Source of the DNA: CAIVVT01 sp963823095
Lineage (GTDB): Bacteria > Acidobacteriota > Terriglobia > Bryobacterales > Bryobacteraceae
Assembly: GCA_963823095.1 (NCBI GenBank)
Contig: CAWGKI010000001.1
Span: 1,488,001 to 1,552,000 of the forward strand
Reading direction: 5' to 3'
DNA length: 64,000 bases
This document shows positions 19,704 to 29,131 of this stretch, one piece after another (the first letter of the stretch is position 1; every line of letters begins with the position of its first letter). The notes under the pieces are model-generated. The model was not told the origin of the DNA. It was given only the letters and a program-made list of their open reading frames with translations, and made no database searches. The translations under genes were made by a program, and so were the position numbers.

Positions 19704-19793
19704 GGGCGCGGTGGCATAGCTAAGCCAGGCGGCGGCAAGCTTATCGAAGAAGACTCTGCTACTACCGCTCCCTCACGGTCGCGGCTCCGTTTC
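19683..19793. repeat. Inverted pair of the GAAACGGAGCCGCG repeat (composite, about 111 bp)
   Basis: One copy (19683-19712) faces a reverse-complement copy (19765-19793) across about 50 bases. Single copies occur at 45444, 51646, 55178 and 63340, and degenerate ones near 53217 and 53363. The layout is that of a small non-autonomous mobile element with terminal inverted repeats. Confidence 0.8.
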
Positions 19794-19803
19794 GATGCTC
19801 TTC

Positions 19804-20436
19804 TCAAGTCAGAAACGGATTCAGCGCTTTCTCACGCCCTATCGTCGTCTCGGGACCGTGACCCGCAACGACTTCGAGCCCTTCGTCGAGCGTCAGCAGT
19901 CTATCGTGGATCGAGCGCAGAATCGCTCGCCCATCTCCGCCCGGCAGATCCGTTCGCCCAATGGAATCGCGGAACAGTGTGTCGCCAGCGAGCAGTTTGT
20001 TCTCCGCCGGAATCAGCACGCAAATGCTGCCCTGCGTGTGGCCGGGCGTGTGGATGAATTGCATCTCCGTCGTTCCGCAGCGCAGCGTATCGCCATCGCG
20101 TGCATCCACGTCGATCTCGGTCGTCTCGGGCGTTCGCATCCCCAGCCAGCCTGCCTGAACGTCGAGAGCGTCGTACAGGACCTGATCGGCGGCGTTCATA
20201 TAGACCGGCGCTCCGGTCGATGCTTTCAACTTCGCCGCGCCTCCGATGTGATCGATATGGGCGTGCGTGATGACAATCGCCTTCAGTTTCAACCCGTGTT
20301 TGGTTAGCGCTGCAAGTACGCGCGCGACATCGCCCCCGTCGCCGGGATCGATCACGATGGCCTCGCGCGTCGATTCGTCGCCGAAAATGGAGCAGTTGCA
20401 CTGCAAAGCGCCAACAGTCAGAATCTCGTGGATCAT
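19804..20436 (-). CDS. MBL-fold metallo-hydrolase (glyoxalase II-like)
   Basis: A 210-residue protein from the ATG at 20436. It has THAHIDHIGG (the HxHxDH metal motif, residues ~52-61), HTPGHTQGSICVLIP, AGDTLFRDSIGRTDLPGG and the C-terminal GHGPETTIGREK. This set matches the glyoxalase II/persulfide-dioxygenase-like branch of short MBL hydrolases. The specific thioester substrate is not evident. The frame stays open upstream, but homology begins at MIHEILTVGALQCN. Confidence 0.9.
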   Translation of the reverse strand: MIHEILTVGALQCNCSIFGDESTREAIVIDPGDGGDVARVLAALTKHGLKLKAIVITHAHIDHIGGAAKLKASTGAPVYMNAADQVLYDALDVQAGWLGMRTPETTEIDVDARDGDTLRCGTTEMQFIHTPGHTQGSICVLIPAENKLLAGDTLFRDSIGRTDLPGGDGRAILRSIHDRLLTLDEGLEVVAGHGPETTIGREKALNPFLT

Positions 20437-20452
20437 CCGGACATCAGTATAG

Positions 20453-20845
20453 ATGGGTTTCCATGGATCATTTCCCTCTCCTTCTCGCACGCTCTTGACC
20501 TTCGCCCATATCGGCGGGGCGATTCTCGTCCTGGGCGGCTTGTTCCGCGCGCACGTTTCCGGACTGTACAAATTGGACAGCTACCGGAACTGGTTGACTA
20601 CTGGATCTGTCGTGCTGGTGCTGAGCGGCGCCGCGCAGTTCATGGTCAGGATGCACGGCGCGCCCAAAGGCTGGCATGCCGTGGCCGGCATCAAGATTCT
20701 GCTGGCCTTGCACGTCGTTGTCGTTTCGCTGCTGCTGGGGCGCGAGGGGATGGATGACGCGAAGCGAGCGCGGCTCGCGCGCGGAGCGGTCATTTCGGGC
20801 TGGGTAGTGGTCTTGCTGGGTGCGTTCCTGCACAATTTCAAGTAG
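20453..20845 (+). CDS. Small integral membrane protein
   Basis: A 130-residue protein with four hydrophobic segments (FAHIGGAILVLGGLF, GSVVLVLSGAAQFMV, ILLALHVVVVSLLLG, VISGWVVVLLGAFLH). The start is uncertain. The ATG at 20453 has no clear ribosome site, and an out-of-frame ATG at 20463 gives a more natural beginning (MDHFPLLLA). It lies six bases upstream of ygfZ, so the two are probably co-expressed. The function is unknown. Confidence 0.65.
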   Translation: MGFHGSFPSPSRTLLTFAHIGGAILVLGGLFRAHVSGLYKLDSYRNWLTTGSVVLVLSGAAQFMVRMHGAPKGWHAVAGIKILLALHVVVVSLLLGREGMDDAKRARLARGAVISGWVVVLLGAFLHNFK

Positions 20846-20851
20846 AGGAAC

Positions 20852-21790
20852 ATGGCTGCAATAACGGAAGGTTATCGCGCATTGCGGGAGACTGCTGCCT
20901 GGTTCGACGTCTCAACGAGAGGGCGGATCCGCGCTACCGGCGAAGATCGCAAACGCCTCTTGCACGCAATGACAACGAACCACGTGGAGGGCTTGGAGCA
21001 GGGCCACGGGCTCTACGCCTTCTTCCTCAATGCCCAGGGACGCGTGCTGGCAGATGCCGTCATCCTTTGCACCGAAGATCATCTGCTGATCTCCACCGAG
21101 CCCGAGACGCGCCAGCGAGTCTTTGAACACATCGACAAATTCATCATTGCCGACGACGTCACGCTCGAAGATGCGACGGAATCAACCTGCGAATTCGCGC
21201 TGGAAGGCCCGGTGGCGGCCGGGCGGCTGGCCTCTCTGGGTGCGCCTCTGCCCGAAGCGGATTACAGCTTCGTTGCCTGGAACAACGTTACGGTGCTTCG
21301 CGCGAGTTCCACGGGAGAGCCCGGATTCCGGCTGATCGCGCCGATTGAAGCCAAAGCAGATTTGAGCGCGCGGCTCGCGAGCATCGCCCCCGGCGCCTCG
21401 CCAGAGGACGTGCTGGCAGTGCGACTGGAGCACGGCCTGCCCCGCTACGGCGACGACATCACGGAACGCTACATCGCCCACGAGACCGGTCAACTGCACG
21501 CCTTGCACTTCAATAAGGGCTGCTATCTGGGCCAGGAAATCGTCGAACGCGTCCGTTCGCGCGGCCTCATCACCCGGCAACTGACTGCGTTGTCGATCTC
21601 GGGCTCAAGAGTCCCCGCGCGCGGTGACAAAATTCTCAACGGAGAAAAGGATGTGGGCGAGGTGACCTCGGCCGCCTGGTCACCCGGAGGCAACGCCGTC
21701 CGCGCCCTGGCCTACCTGCGCTTGGAGGCCCGGACGTCCTCCGGCTTGCGTACGGCTGGCGGCGAGTCGGTACAGGTCGTCCAGAACTGA
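20852..21790 (+). CDS. ygfZ: tRNA-modifying protein YgfZ / folate-binding Fe-S cluster factor
   Basis: A 312-residue GcvT-like folate-binding protein. The YgfZ signature KGCYLGQEIVERVRSRG lies at residues ~223-239. The N-terminus (WFDVSTRGRIRATGEDRKRLLHAM) is also typical. YgfZ uses tetrahydrofolate in maintenance of iron-sulfur enzymes. The AGAGGAAC stretch just before the ATG at 20852 is a good ribosome site. The last ~110 bases overlap the end of the convergent PHP-domain gene. Confidence 0.92.
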   Translation: MAAITEGYRALRETAAWFDVSTRGRIRATGEDRKRLLHAMTTNHVEGLEQGHGLYAFFLNAQGRVLADAVILCTEDHLLISTEPETRQRVFEHIDKFIIADDVTLEDATESTCEFALEGPVAAGRLASLGAPLPEADYSFVAWNNVTVLRASSTGEPGFRLIAPIEAKADLSARLASIAPGASPEDVLAVRLEHGLPRYGDDITERYIAHETGQLHALHFNKGCYLGQEIVERVRSRGLITRQLTALSISGSRVPARGDKILNGEKDVGEVTSAAWSPGGNAVRALAYLRLEARTSSGLRTAGGESVQVVQN

Positions 21791-22621
21791 AGGCGGCACG
21801 CAGAGCCGGCCTTTGCCGATGCCGGGCAGAACTCCGGGCGTGTGCTCCCCGTGGAAGTCGGAACCACCCGTACGAGCCAGGCCGCAAACATCCGCGATGT
21901 GGCCGTAGCGCAATTCTTCCGCTTCGCCGTGGTCGGAATGCCAAACTTCAACGGCGTCCAGTCCCTCGTCCCCCCAACCGCTAACCAACTCCGCCTCACG
22001 CGCCGGATCCGGCTGGTTGAGCCGGATGGCGTGCGCGAGGGAAGTCACTCCGCCGGCTGCCCGAGCGTGCCGGATTGCCTCTTCAATGGCAGGATCTTCG
22101 CGCTCAATGTAGGCCCGTCCGGTCTCTCCCAGATAGATGTCGAAGGCTTCGCGCACGCCGGAGACGTAGCCCTTTTGAATCATCACCGAGGCAAAGTGCG
22201 GACGCGCGGTGATGTTGCGTCCAAGGGCTTCGGCTTCCTCCAGGCGCACGTCCATGCCGAGTTGCCGCAGACGTTCGGCAATCAACCGGTTGCGCTCGCG
22301 CCGGTATTTGCGGAGGCCCAGCAGCCAGTTCCGGAACTCAGCTCCAGGGTCGGCGAGGAAATAGGCCAGCAAATGGGCGTTGCGGCGCTGCGGGTCGCTC
22401 TCCGCGCTCACTCGCGTGCTGAGTTCGATGCCGCGGATCAAATTCAATCCGGCCTGCTCGGCGAGTTGCAACACGGAATCCACGCCGTCCAGCGTGTCGT
22501 GATCCGTAATGGCGAGAGTGGTGATTCCGCTTTCCAGGGCTCGCCGCACCAGTTGTTCGGGGGTGTCCGTCCCGTCCGATGCAGTGGTGTGGGTGTGTAA
22601 ATCGATCATTCCTCCCGCCAT
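21680..22621 (-). CDS. PHP-domain phosphoesterase (RNase AM / nucleoside-bisphosphatase-like)
   Basis: A 313-residue PHP-family metal-dependent phosphoesterase. Its metal ligands are visible in MIDLHTHTTASDGT, ITDHDTLDG, RGIELSTR, TARPHFASVMI, SLAHAI and the C-terminal GGSDFHGEHTPG. These match the family that hydrolyses 3',5'-nucleotide bisphosphates or short RNA. The ATG at 22621 shares one base with the upstream stop (TAATG), so it is translationally coupled to the peptidase gene. Its 3' end overlaps ygfZ on the other strand. Confidence 0.88.
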   Translation of the reverse strand: MAGGMIDLHTHTTASDGTDTPEQLVRRALESGITTLAITDHDTLDGVDSVLQLAEQAGLNLIRGIELSTRVSAESDPQRRNAHLLAYFLADPGAEFRNWLLGLRKYRRERNRLIAERLRQLGMDVRLEEAEALGRNITARPHFASVMIQKGYVSGVREAFDIYLGETGRAYIEREDPAIEEAIRHARAAGGVTSLAHAIRLNQPDPAREAELVSGWGDEGLDAVEVWHSDHGEAEELRYGHIADVCGLARTGGSDFHGEHTPGVLPGIGKGRLCVPPSVLDDLYRLAASRTQAGGRPGLQAQVGQGADGVASG

Positions 22622-24138
22622 TAATGGACCGCCCAATCGAAGAAGGAGGAGACGTCCCGCTTCATGGCGCGCAGCGAGTCGAGGTGGATGTAATACATGT
22701 GGCCGGATTCGTAAGTATGGCGGCGGATGTTTGCCGTCGCGGCCTCCGGCAGAGCCATGTGATCCAGCGTGTACCAGGCGGCGAAGTACGGCGTAGCCAT
22801 GTCAAAATATCCGGCTCCGATGTAAAGCTTCATGTGCGGGTTCTTCTCGAAGGCCAGCCGCAGGGATTCGGTGACGTCCGCGTAGCGATTGTCCGACCCG
22901 AAGTCCCAACCGCGAACGCCGCCTCCGAGGATGTAATACTCCTCGTCGCTTTCATAGCCGAGTTCCTTGCGCACGTACTGATACCAAGCCGCCGTGTAGG
23001 GAGGACGTATCGTGGACATCGCCGGGTCGAACTCCGGCGAGCTTGTGGCTGCGCGTTTGCCGGGCCCGGTCAGACGGCTGTCCAGGCGCCCTACGACCAC
23101 GTTTCGATCGCGTAGCAGCTCGCGCGCAAACGATTGCAGATCCACTCGCAGTTCCGCGCGGTCGATAAACTCGGCGCTCAGACCGGTCAGCCGCGAGAGC
23201 TTCGCGACCGCCGCCTTGCGCTCCGCCGAGCTCATGCGGTCGCCCAGGTTGAGGGCTTTCAAATACCCGTCGCTGGCAAAGCTCTCGGACTCCTTCAGGG
23301 CTGCTTTCAAGTCCTTCTGCAAATCCGGCGCGAGCCGCTTGTGATACCAGGCTGTAGCCGTGTAGCTGGGCAGGATCAGTTCGTAAGTCAGGTCGTTGAA
23401 GTGGTCGAATTCGAGCGTGCCGAAGTTCAGTACGGTAGAGATGAGGAAGATCCCGTTCAACGCGATGCCGTGATCGACGAGGTAGCCGGAGAGCCCAGCG
23501 CAACGCGTAGTGCCGTAGCTTTCTCCCGCCAGGAATAGCGGCGAAAGCCAGCGGTTGTTGCGCGTCAGGTACATGCGGATGAACTCGCCCATGGACTCGA
23601 TGTCGCCCTTCAAACCGAAGAACTTCTTGTTCAGCTCCGGCTTGGTCGCCCGGCTGTAACCGGTACCGACGGGATCGATGAATACCAGGTCGGCCTGGTC
23701 GAGCCACGAACCTTCGTTGGGGACCATCTGGTACGGCGGCGCGGGCAGCGAGCCGTCGTCGTTGAGTTTGACGCGCATCGGACCGATGGCGCCCAAATGC
23801 AGCCAGACCGATGAGGACCCCGGCCCGCCATTGAAGGAGAAAACAAGCTTGCGCTTTGATGCATCCTCCACGCCGTCGAGCGTATAGGCGGTGTAGAAGA
23901 TCCAGGCTTCAGTTTCCCCCGCGGCGTTGCGAATGGGGATGCGCCCGGTAGTGGTCTTGTAATGCAGGGTCTTGCCCTGAAAGGCCAATTCATGTGGACG
24001 GACCACGGGGGCAGGCTCCGGGGTCTCCGCCTTCGCGGCGGCGGCGGGAGCCGGAGCGGGTGCGGGTTTTGGATCCTGAGCGGCGAGGGCGCAGAGCGCG
24101 GTCAAGGCGAGCAGGAGAACGCATGCCGGGTGTTTCAT
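22621..24138 (-). CDS. Secreted S10-family serine carboxypeptidase-like protein
   Basis: The 505-residue protein has a signal peptide (MKHPACVLLLALTALCALAAQ) and a Pro/Ala-rich linker. The S10 domain has FSFNGGPGSSSVWLHLG (oxyanion region), the nucleophile motif LAGESYGTTR near residue 206, and probable Asp and His in GYFDMATPYF and YESGHMYYIH. S10 enzymes remove C-terminal residues or act as acyltransferases. The leader puts it outside the cytoplasm. It is coupled to the downstream PHP gene. Confidence 0.92.
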   Translation of the reverse strand: MKHPACVLLLALTALCALAAQDPKPAPAPAPAAAAKAETPEPAPVVRPHELAFQGKTLHYKTTTGRIPIRNAAGETEAWIFYTAYTLDGVEDASKRKLVFSFNGGPGSSSVWLHLGAIGPMRVKLNDDGSLPAPPYQMVPNEGSWLDQADLVFIDPVGTGYSRATKPELNKKFFGLKGDIESMGEFIRMYLTRNNRWLSPLFLAGESYGTTRCAGLSGYLVDHGIALNGIFLISTVLNFGTLEFDHFNDLTYELILPSYTATAWYHKRLAPDLQKDLKAALKESESFASDGYLKALNLGDRMSSAERKAAVAKLSRLTGLSAEFIDRAELRVDLQSFARELLRDRNVVVGRLDSRLTGPGKRAATSSPEFDPAMSTIRPPYTAAWYQYVRKELGYESDEEYYILGGGVRGWDFGSDNRYADVTESLRLAFEKNPHMKLYIGAGYFDMATPYFAAWYTLDHMALPEAATANIRRHTYESGHMYYIHLDSLRAMKRDVSSFFDWAVH

Positions 24139-24186
24139 AGCGAGAAACTCTCTATGGTATCCCCTTGGCCGTCCATTCGGGAAATC

Positions 24187-24876
24187 CTAGCCGCCCGGCG
24201 GCGCGGTGGGAGGGGCTGGGCGGGTCTTCAGCGTTCCTGGAGCGCGCTCACCGCCCACTTCGTACTCGAAGACTTCCGTCCCGACCGTCACCCGAAGCGT
24301 GCCCTGCCCGATCGGCTTTCCTTGGGTCGGAAAAAAGATGGCGCCATCGGTGGATTCCGACGACTTGAGGCGAGTGGTGACGAATGCGATCGCGGAAGCG
24401 GCGGCGGCGGCCTTGAGCCTCTGACCGCTCACCTCGGCCAGCATGTTCTTTCGCCGGACCTCGTAGCCGTTCGTGCTGCGAAACCGGCCCAGTCCGTAGA
24501 GGCCCATTTCATAAGTGGAGACCAGTTTGATCACGTCGCTCCGGCTACCCTTTTGCAGGAACTCTTCAACCACGGCGCCCGCCGGAGTCGCCCCGAGCGA
24601 AGTGCCGTCGGGACGGATGAACTTGAAGTCCTCGCCTTTGACGGTGCGTGTGGAGGGCGATCCGTTGGAAACGGCCACTTGCACGACGGCGTATTCCCGC
24701 ACTTGCACGGGTAATTCCGCGAACATGATCGTCACGCCCGCGCGAGTCAGCGTCTGGTAATTCAAACCGCCCGATTCGAACTGAATGGCCTGTCCTCGAA
24801 GGGCCGCCACGGCGCAAGTCAGCACGCAAATTCCGCGCACCGAGATGCGGCCCAACCGACGGCGAGAACAGTCCAT
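24187..24876 (-). CDS. Hypothetical exported protein
   Basis: A 229-residue protein from the ATG at 24876, with GGGG upstream. It starts with an arginine-rich and then hydrophobic segment (ISVRGICVLTCAVAALRGQA), so export is likely. The rest is beta-rich (TIMFAELPVQVREYAVVQVAVSNGS, VFEYEVGGE), and it ends in a Pro-rich tail. No family is recognised. It is divergent from pckA. Confidence 0.65.
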   Translation of the reverse strand: MDCSRRRLGRISVRGICVLTCAVAALRGQAIQFESGGLNYQTLTRAGVTIMFAELPVQVREYAVVQVAVSNGSPSTRTVKGEDFKFIRPDGTSLGATPAGAVVEEFLQKGSRSDVIKLVSTYEMGLYGLGRFRSTNGYEVRRKNMLAEVSGQRLKAAAAASAIAFVTTRLKSSESTDGAIFFPTQGKPIGQGTLRVTVGTEVFEYEVGGERAPGTLKTRPAPPTAPPGG

Positions 24877-24973
24877 ATCCCCATGATAGACTGTGAGGTG
24901 GCGACCAGCCCCACCCGATCTTTTTCTCTGGCAAACCGGCCAGCAACTCTGTTCTAATAGGGCATTTCTTTCC

Positions 24974-26575
24974 ATGAACCAGCTAGGAGTCTATCGCAGC
25001 AATTTCGGACTGGAAGGTCTGGATATCCAGGCTTCCGCCGCGTATTGGAATATCGGCGCCGCTCGCCTCGTTGAGCGCGCCGTTCAGGGTAGCGAAGGCA
25101 TGCTGACGGACCGGGGCGCCCTCGTCGTGCGCACGGGTCAGTTCACCGGACGCTCTCCCAAAGATAAGTACATCGTTCGGGATGAAACTACCGAAAACAC
25201 GGTGGCTTGGGGCAGTGTCAACCAGCCCATGGCGCCCGAGCATTTCGATGAGATCTGGATGCGGGTTCTCGGCTACCTGCAAGACAAAGAGATCATCGTC
25301 GAGGATCTGATTGGCGGCGCCGATCCGGCTTACAGCCTGCCCATCCGCATTGTGACGCAGAGAGCCTGGCACGCCCTGTTTGCCCGCCAGCTTTTCATCC
25401 GGCCGACTCCGGAGCAGCTTCCGGATCACAAGCCCGAATTCACGCTCGTTTTCGTGCCCGATTTTCTGGTGAATCCGAAGACGGACGGGACGCGTTCGGA
25501 AACGGCGATCATCGTCAACTTCACGCGCAAGATCGTTCTCATCGCCGGTACCTGCTATGCGGGGGAGATGAAGAAGTCGGTCTTCACGCTGCTCAACTAC
25601 CTGCTGCCAGCGAAGAACGTGCTGCCGATGCATTGTTCCGCCAATGTGGGCGAGCACGGGCGGGTGGCACTATTCTTCGGCCTCTCCGGCACCGGCAAAA
25701 CGACGCTATCGGCGGACCGCGACCGGCGGCTGGTGGGCGACGACGAGCATGGCTGGTCAGACCGCGGTTTGTTCAATTTTGAGGGCGGATGCTACGCCAA
25801 ATGCATCCGGCTTTCGAAGGCGGCCGAGCCCCAGATCTTCAATGCCATCCGTTATGGCGTGGTTCTCGAGAACGTGAAGATGGATCTCGAGACGCGCCTG
25901 CTCGATTTCGACTCGGACGAGTACACAGAAAACACCCGTGCGGCCTATCGCATCGATTACATCGACGGCGCGGTGATTCCCGGGCTCTGTGGCCATCCGA
26001 ATGACGTCGTCTTCCTCACCGCCGATGCCTTCGGCGTCATGCCGCCTATTTCCAAGTTGACGCCCGAGCAGGCCATGTACCACTTCCTGAACGGTTACAC
26101 GGCGCGCGTGGCCGGTACCGAGCGGGGCTTGGGCAGCGAGCCGCAAGCGACGTTCAGCGCCTGCTTCGGGGAGCCTTTCCTGCCTCGGGATCCGCTGGTT
26201 TACGCCAATCTGCTGGGAGAGAAACTGCGCACGAACAAGTCCTCGGTGTGGCTGATCAACACGGGCTGGACAGCTGGGAAATACGGCACCGGCCACCGCA
26301 TGAGCCTGGCCTACACGCGGGCCATCGTTCACGCTGCCATTGAAGGCGAGCTTGCACACGTTCCGACCAAGCCGCATCCGGTATTCCGGGTGCTGGTGCC
26401 GGAGGCCTGCCCCGGCGTTGCGAAGGAGATTCTGGACCCTCGCTCTGCCTGGGCGGACAAAGAATCTTACGACCGCACGGCGCGTGAGCTTGCGGGGCGC
26501 TTCAACCAGAACTTCTCCAAGAAGTTCAGTTCGGTCGGCGCGGATATTCTCGCCGCCGGACCTGTTATCGATTAG
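24974..26575 (+). CDS. pckA: Phosphoenolpyruvate carboxykinase (ATP)
   Basis: PckA makes phosphoenolpyruvate and CO2 from oxaloacetate and ATP at the start of gluconeogenesis. From the ATG at 24974 the product is 533 residues, normal for the ATP type. It has the kinase-1a loop GLSGTGKTTLS (near 236-246), the metal region RRLVGDDEHGW, TGRSPKDKYIV near the N-terminus and GWTAGKYGTGHRM. An upstream in-frame extension is not family-like. It is followed by a strong terminator. Confidence 0.96.
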   Translation: MNQLGVYRSNFGLEGLDIQASAAYWNIGAARLVERAVQGSEGMLTDRGALVVRTGQFTGRSPKDKYIVRDETTENTVAWGSVNQPMAPEHFDEIWMRVLGYLQDKEIIVEDLIGGADPAYSLPIRIVTQRAWHALFARQLFIRPTPEQLPDHKPEFTLVFVPDFLVNPKTDGTRSETAIIVNFTRKIVLIAGTCYAGEMKKSVFTLLNYLLPAKNVLPMHCSANVGEHGRVALFFGLSGTGKTTLSADRDRRLVGDDEHGWSDRGLFNFEGGCYAKCIRLSKAAEPQIFNAIRYGVVLENVKMDLETRLLDFDSDEYTENTRAAYRIDYIDGAVIPGLCGHPNDVVFLTADAFGVMPPISKLTPEQAMYHFLNGYTARVAGTERGLGSEPQATFSACFGEPFLPRDPLVYANLLGEKLRTNKSSVWLINTGWTAGKYGTGHRMSLAYTRAIVHAAIEGELAHVPTKPHPVFRVLVPEACPGVAKEILDPRSAWADKESYDRTARELAGRFNQNFSKKFSSVGADILAAGPVID

Positions 26576-26599
26576 CGCTTGCGTCCTTTGGGTATGTTC

Positions 26600-26635
26600 G
26601 CCGGGGCCCGCTTGCTGCCGCAGGCGGGCCCCGGC
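26600..26635 (+). terminator. Strong hairpin terminator after pckA
   Basis: A perfect 12-bp stem (GCCGGGGCCCGC at 26600-26611 with its complement at 26624-26635) with a 12-base loop is followed by GTTTCTGT. It lies 25 bases past the pckA stop and ahead of the molybdopterin operon. Confidence 0.75.
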
Positions 26636-26702
26636 GTTTCTGTACAACCTTCATGCGGTTCACAGCATGAACGCTTACGCTGTCCTGCTAAAATCCCAAC
26701 TG

Positions 26703-27901
26703 ATGCCGCAGCCGCTTCAGTTCACCGTGGCTCGCTCCACCATCCTCGACGCTATACGCAGCGTGAGGATCCTGCCGAAAATGGAATTCGTCGATCTGGC
26801 GGATGCTGACGGGCGGGTGCTCGCCGCGCCAGTGAACGCCGACCGCGACTACCCGCCGCTCGACCGCTCCATGCGCGACGGATTTGCGATCCGCGCCGCC
26901 GACGCGCCGGGATCGTTGACGGTGATCGGCGAAGTTCGCGCCGGGGAACTCTTTGACGGCGAGGTCAAGGCGGGTCAGGCCGTCGAGATCATGACCGGCG
27001 CGCCAGTGCCACGTGGGGCAGACGCCGTTGTGATGGTCGAGCACGTCAGGGTGGAAGGCGATCACGTCTCAATCGATCATGGCCTGTCGCCCGGAATGAA
27101 CGTCAGCCCCCGCGGTTGCGACGCTTTGGAGGGCGGCGAAATCCTGCACGCCGGCCAGCGCATCGGATTCCCCGAGGTGGCGGTGCTCGCGACGATTGGC
27201 ATGTGGATCGTGCCCGTCTACATGCGTCCGCTCGTTGCGATTCTCACCACCGGCGACGAGATTCTCGAGATGGGCACGCAGCCGTTGCCTCATCAGATTC
27301 GCGACTCGAACGCCTGGTCGCTCGCCACCCAGGTCCGGCGCGCCGGCGGGGAGCCGATTGTGCTGCCTCCCGCTCCCGATTCCGTGAAGAAGACGGCTGA
27401 ACTCGTCGGACGCGGACTGAAAACCGATCTGCTGCTGATCTCCGGCGGCGTCTCGGCGGGCAAGTACGATCTGGTGGAAGGCGTGTTGGCGAAGTACGGC
27501 GGAGAGTTCTACTTTGACCGCGTGCTGGTTCAACCGGGCCAACCGCTGGTCTTCGGCCGCGCTCAAGGCACGTTCGTTTTCGGCCTGCCCGGCAATCCGG
27601 CCTCGACCATGGTTTGCTTCGAGGTGTTCGCACGCGCCGCGGTCGAACTCCTGGGCGGGCAGAACAATCCGATCCTGCCGCTGACGGAGGCCGTTTTGAG
27701 CACGGAGTTTCATCACCGTCCAGGGCTGACGAGATTCCTGCCTGCGGCAGTCAGTGCCGATGGATGCCACGGTAACTCCGGTGCCGTGGTCGGGCTCGGG
27801 CGACGTGATGGCGCTTGCGCGGGCCAACGCGTTTCTCGTGGCCGAGCCGGACAGGCCAGAATTACGCCGCCGGAGAGCGCATTCGCGTGTTGGTGCGATG
27901 A
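26703..27901 (+). CDS. moeA: Molybdopterin molybdenumtransferase MoeA, two +1 frameshifts near the 3' end
   Basis: MoeA inserts molybdate into molybdopterin. The main frame has DRDYPPLDRSMRDGFAIRA, EIMTGAPVPRGADAVVMVEH, LTTGDEI, ISGGVSAGKYD and VFGLPGNPAST, all typical. After FLPAAV the frame shifts near 27762 to TVTPVPWSGSGDVMALARAN, then near 27862 to YAAGERIRVLVR and the stop at 27901. Removing two bases gives 398 residues, a normal length. The start at 26703 is the best match to the family. moaC and mogA follow on the same strand. Confidence 0.9.
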
Positions 27902-27920
27902 TGGAGGCCGGCTTACCGCC

Positions 27921-28388
27921 ATGAAGAAGCTCAGCCATTTCGACGAAGCGGGGCAGGCCCGAATGGTGGACGTGTCCGCGAAGACGGAGACGCGGCGAAC
28001 CGCGACAGCCCGTGCATTCGTGCGCATGAGCCGGGCCACTCTGAAAGCCCTGCCGGACAATCCCAAGGGCAACCCGCTCGAAGTCGCCCGCATCGCTGGA
28101 ATACAAGCGGCAAAGAAGACCTCCGAATTGATCCCGATGTGCCATCCGCTGATGCTGACCCATGCGGACGTGAAAGTTACTGTCAAGCGCGACGGTGTTC
28201 TGATTGAAGCGACGGCGGCAACAACGGCGCAAACGGGCGTTGAAATGGAAGCGCTCACCGCGGCGAGCGTCGCTGCATTGACGGTCTACGATATGACCAA
28301 AGCGCTGGACAAAGGCATCACCATCGAGAGCATCGAACTGGTAAAGAAGTCGGGCGGAAAGAGCGGGACTTGGCGGCGGACGGGATAG
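27921..28388 (+). CDS. moaC: Cyclic pyranopterin monophosphate synthase MoaC
   Basis: MoaC acts with MoaA to turn GTP into cyclic pyranopterin monophosphate. The 155-residue protein starts MKKLSHFDEAGQARMVDVS and has AGIQAAKKTSELIPMCHPL and EALTAASVAALTVYDM, the family signatures. GGAGG lies 11 bases before the ATG. It is nineteen bases after moeA and is separated from mogA by a repeat element. Confidence 0.96.
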   Translation: MKKLSHFDEAGQARMVDVSAKTETRRTATARAFVRMSRATLKALPDNPKGNPLEVARIAGIQAAKKTSELIPMCHPLMLTHADVKVTVKRDGVLIEATAATTAQTGVEMEALTAASVAALTVYDMTKALDKGITIESIELVKKSGGKSGTWRRTG

Positions 28389-28402
28389 GGCGGAGGCGCG
28401 CG

Positions 28403-28521
28403 GTGGGGCGGACCCCCTGGTCCGCGGCCGACGCCCACGTCGGCCTCTTCGGCGCAGCCCTCACCTTGCCATTCGGAAGCGGGTCCGGGGGGACCCGCGC
28501 AGACCTGGGGGTCTGCCCCAC
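28403..28521. repeat. Full GTGGGGCGG element (119 bp) between moaC and mogA
   Basis: It starts GTGGGGCGG and ends with CTGCCCCAC. It holds four hairpins: GCGGACC-CCCT-GGTCCGC (28408-28425), GGCCGACG-CCCA-CGTCGGCC (28426-28445), GCGGGTCC-GGGG-GGACCCGC (28479-28498) and GCAGACC-TGGG-GGTCTGC (28499-28516). Each stem has its own sequence yet pairs fully. It sits in the middle of the operon and could affect expression of mogA. Confidence 0.85.
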
Positions 28522-28563
28522 CATGGCGGAAAGCACAGAAGGGTGTTCCAGGGAGGTTGACAA

Positions 28564-29081
28564 GTGAAACTTCGCTGCGCCGTGTTGACCATCAGCGACA
28601 GCACTCACGCCGGCGTGCGGCACGACGCTAGCGGTCCCGGCCGTCGCCGCGCGGCTGGCGCAGGACGGGCCACAGGATCGTACTCCAATCCGTCCTGCCT
28701 GATGACAGGGAACAGATCGCCGCTAAGCTCAAAGAACTCGCCACCGCCGGAGAGTACGACGCGATATTCACCACCGGCGGCACAGGACTCTCCGCGCGCG
28801 ATGTCACGCCCGAAGCGGCGCACTCGGTGTTCGAACGCGAGATCCCGGGATTTGGCGAGCTGATGCGGGCCGCAGGGTTGAAAACAACGCGGCGCGCGGC
28901 GCTCTCCCGCTCCACTGCCGGCACTCTCGGTCACGCCGTGATCGTCAATTTGCCCGGCTCTCCCAAAGGTGCGGTAGAGTCCCTGGATGCTATCTTGGAT
29001 CTGGTACCACACGTCGTGGAACTGTTACAGGGCCGCACGGAGCACCTCCCCGGCGAAAACCCGGCGGCGAAACCGGAGTGA
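28564..29081 (+). CDS. mogA: Molybdopterin adenylyltransferase MogA/MoaB-like, two +1 frameshifts
   Basis: The protein adenylylates molybdopterin before metal insertion. A GTG at 28564 has GGGAGG eight bases upstream and starts KLRCAVLTISDSTHAGVRHD. The frame shifts near 28637 and again near 28682, after which it reads LPDDREQIAAKLKEL, IFTTGGTGLSARDVTPEA and LPGSPKGAVESLDAI to the stop. Without the two extra bases it is 171 residues, the usual size. The TGGTGxSxRDxTPEA motif is intact. Confidence 0.88.
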
Positions 29082-29131
29082 TCTGAAAAGCGTCCTCCAA
29101 ATGGGCCAGTGCGGGCGGAAGTAATACGATC

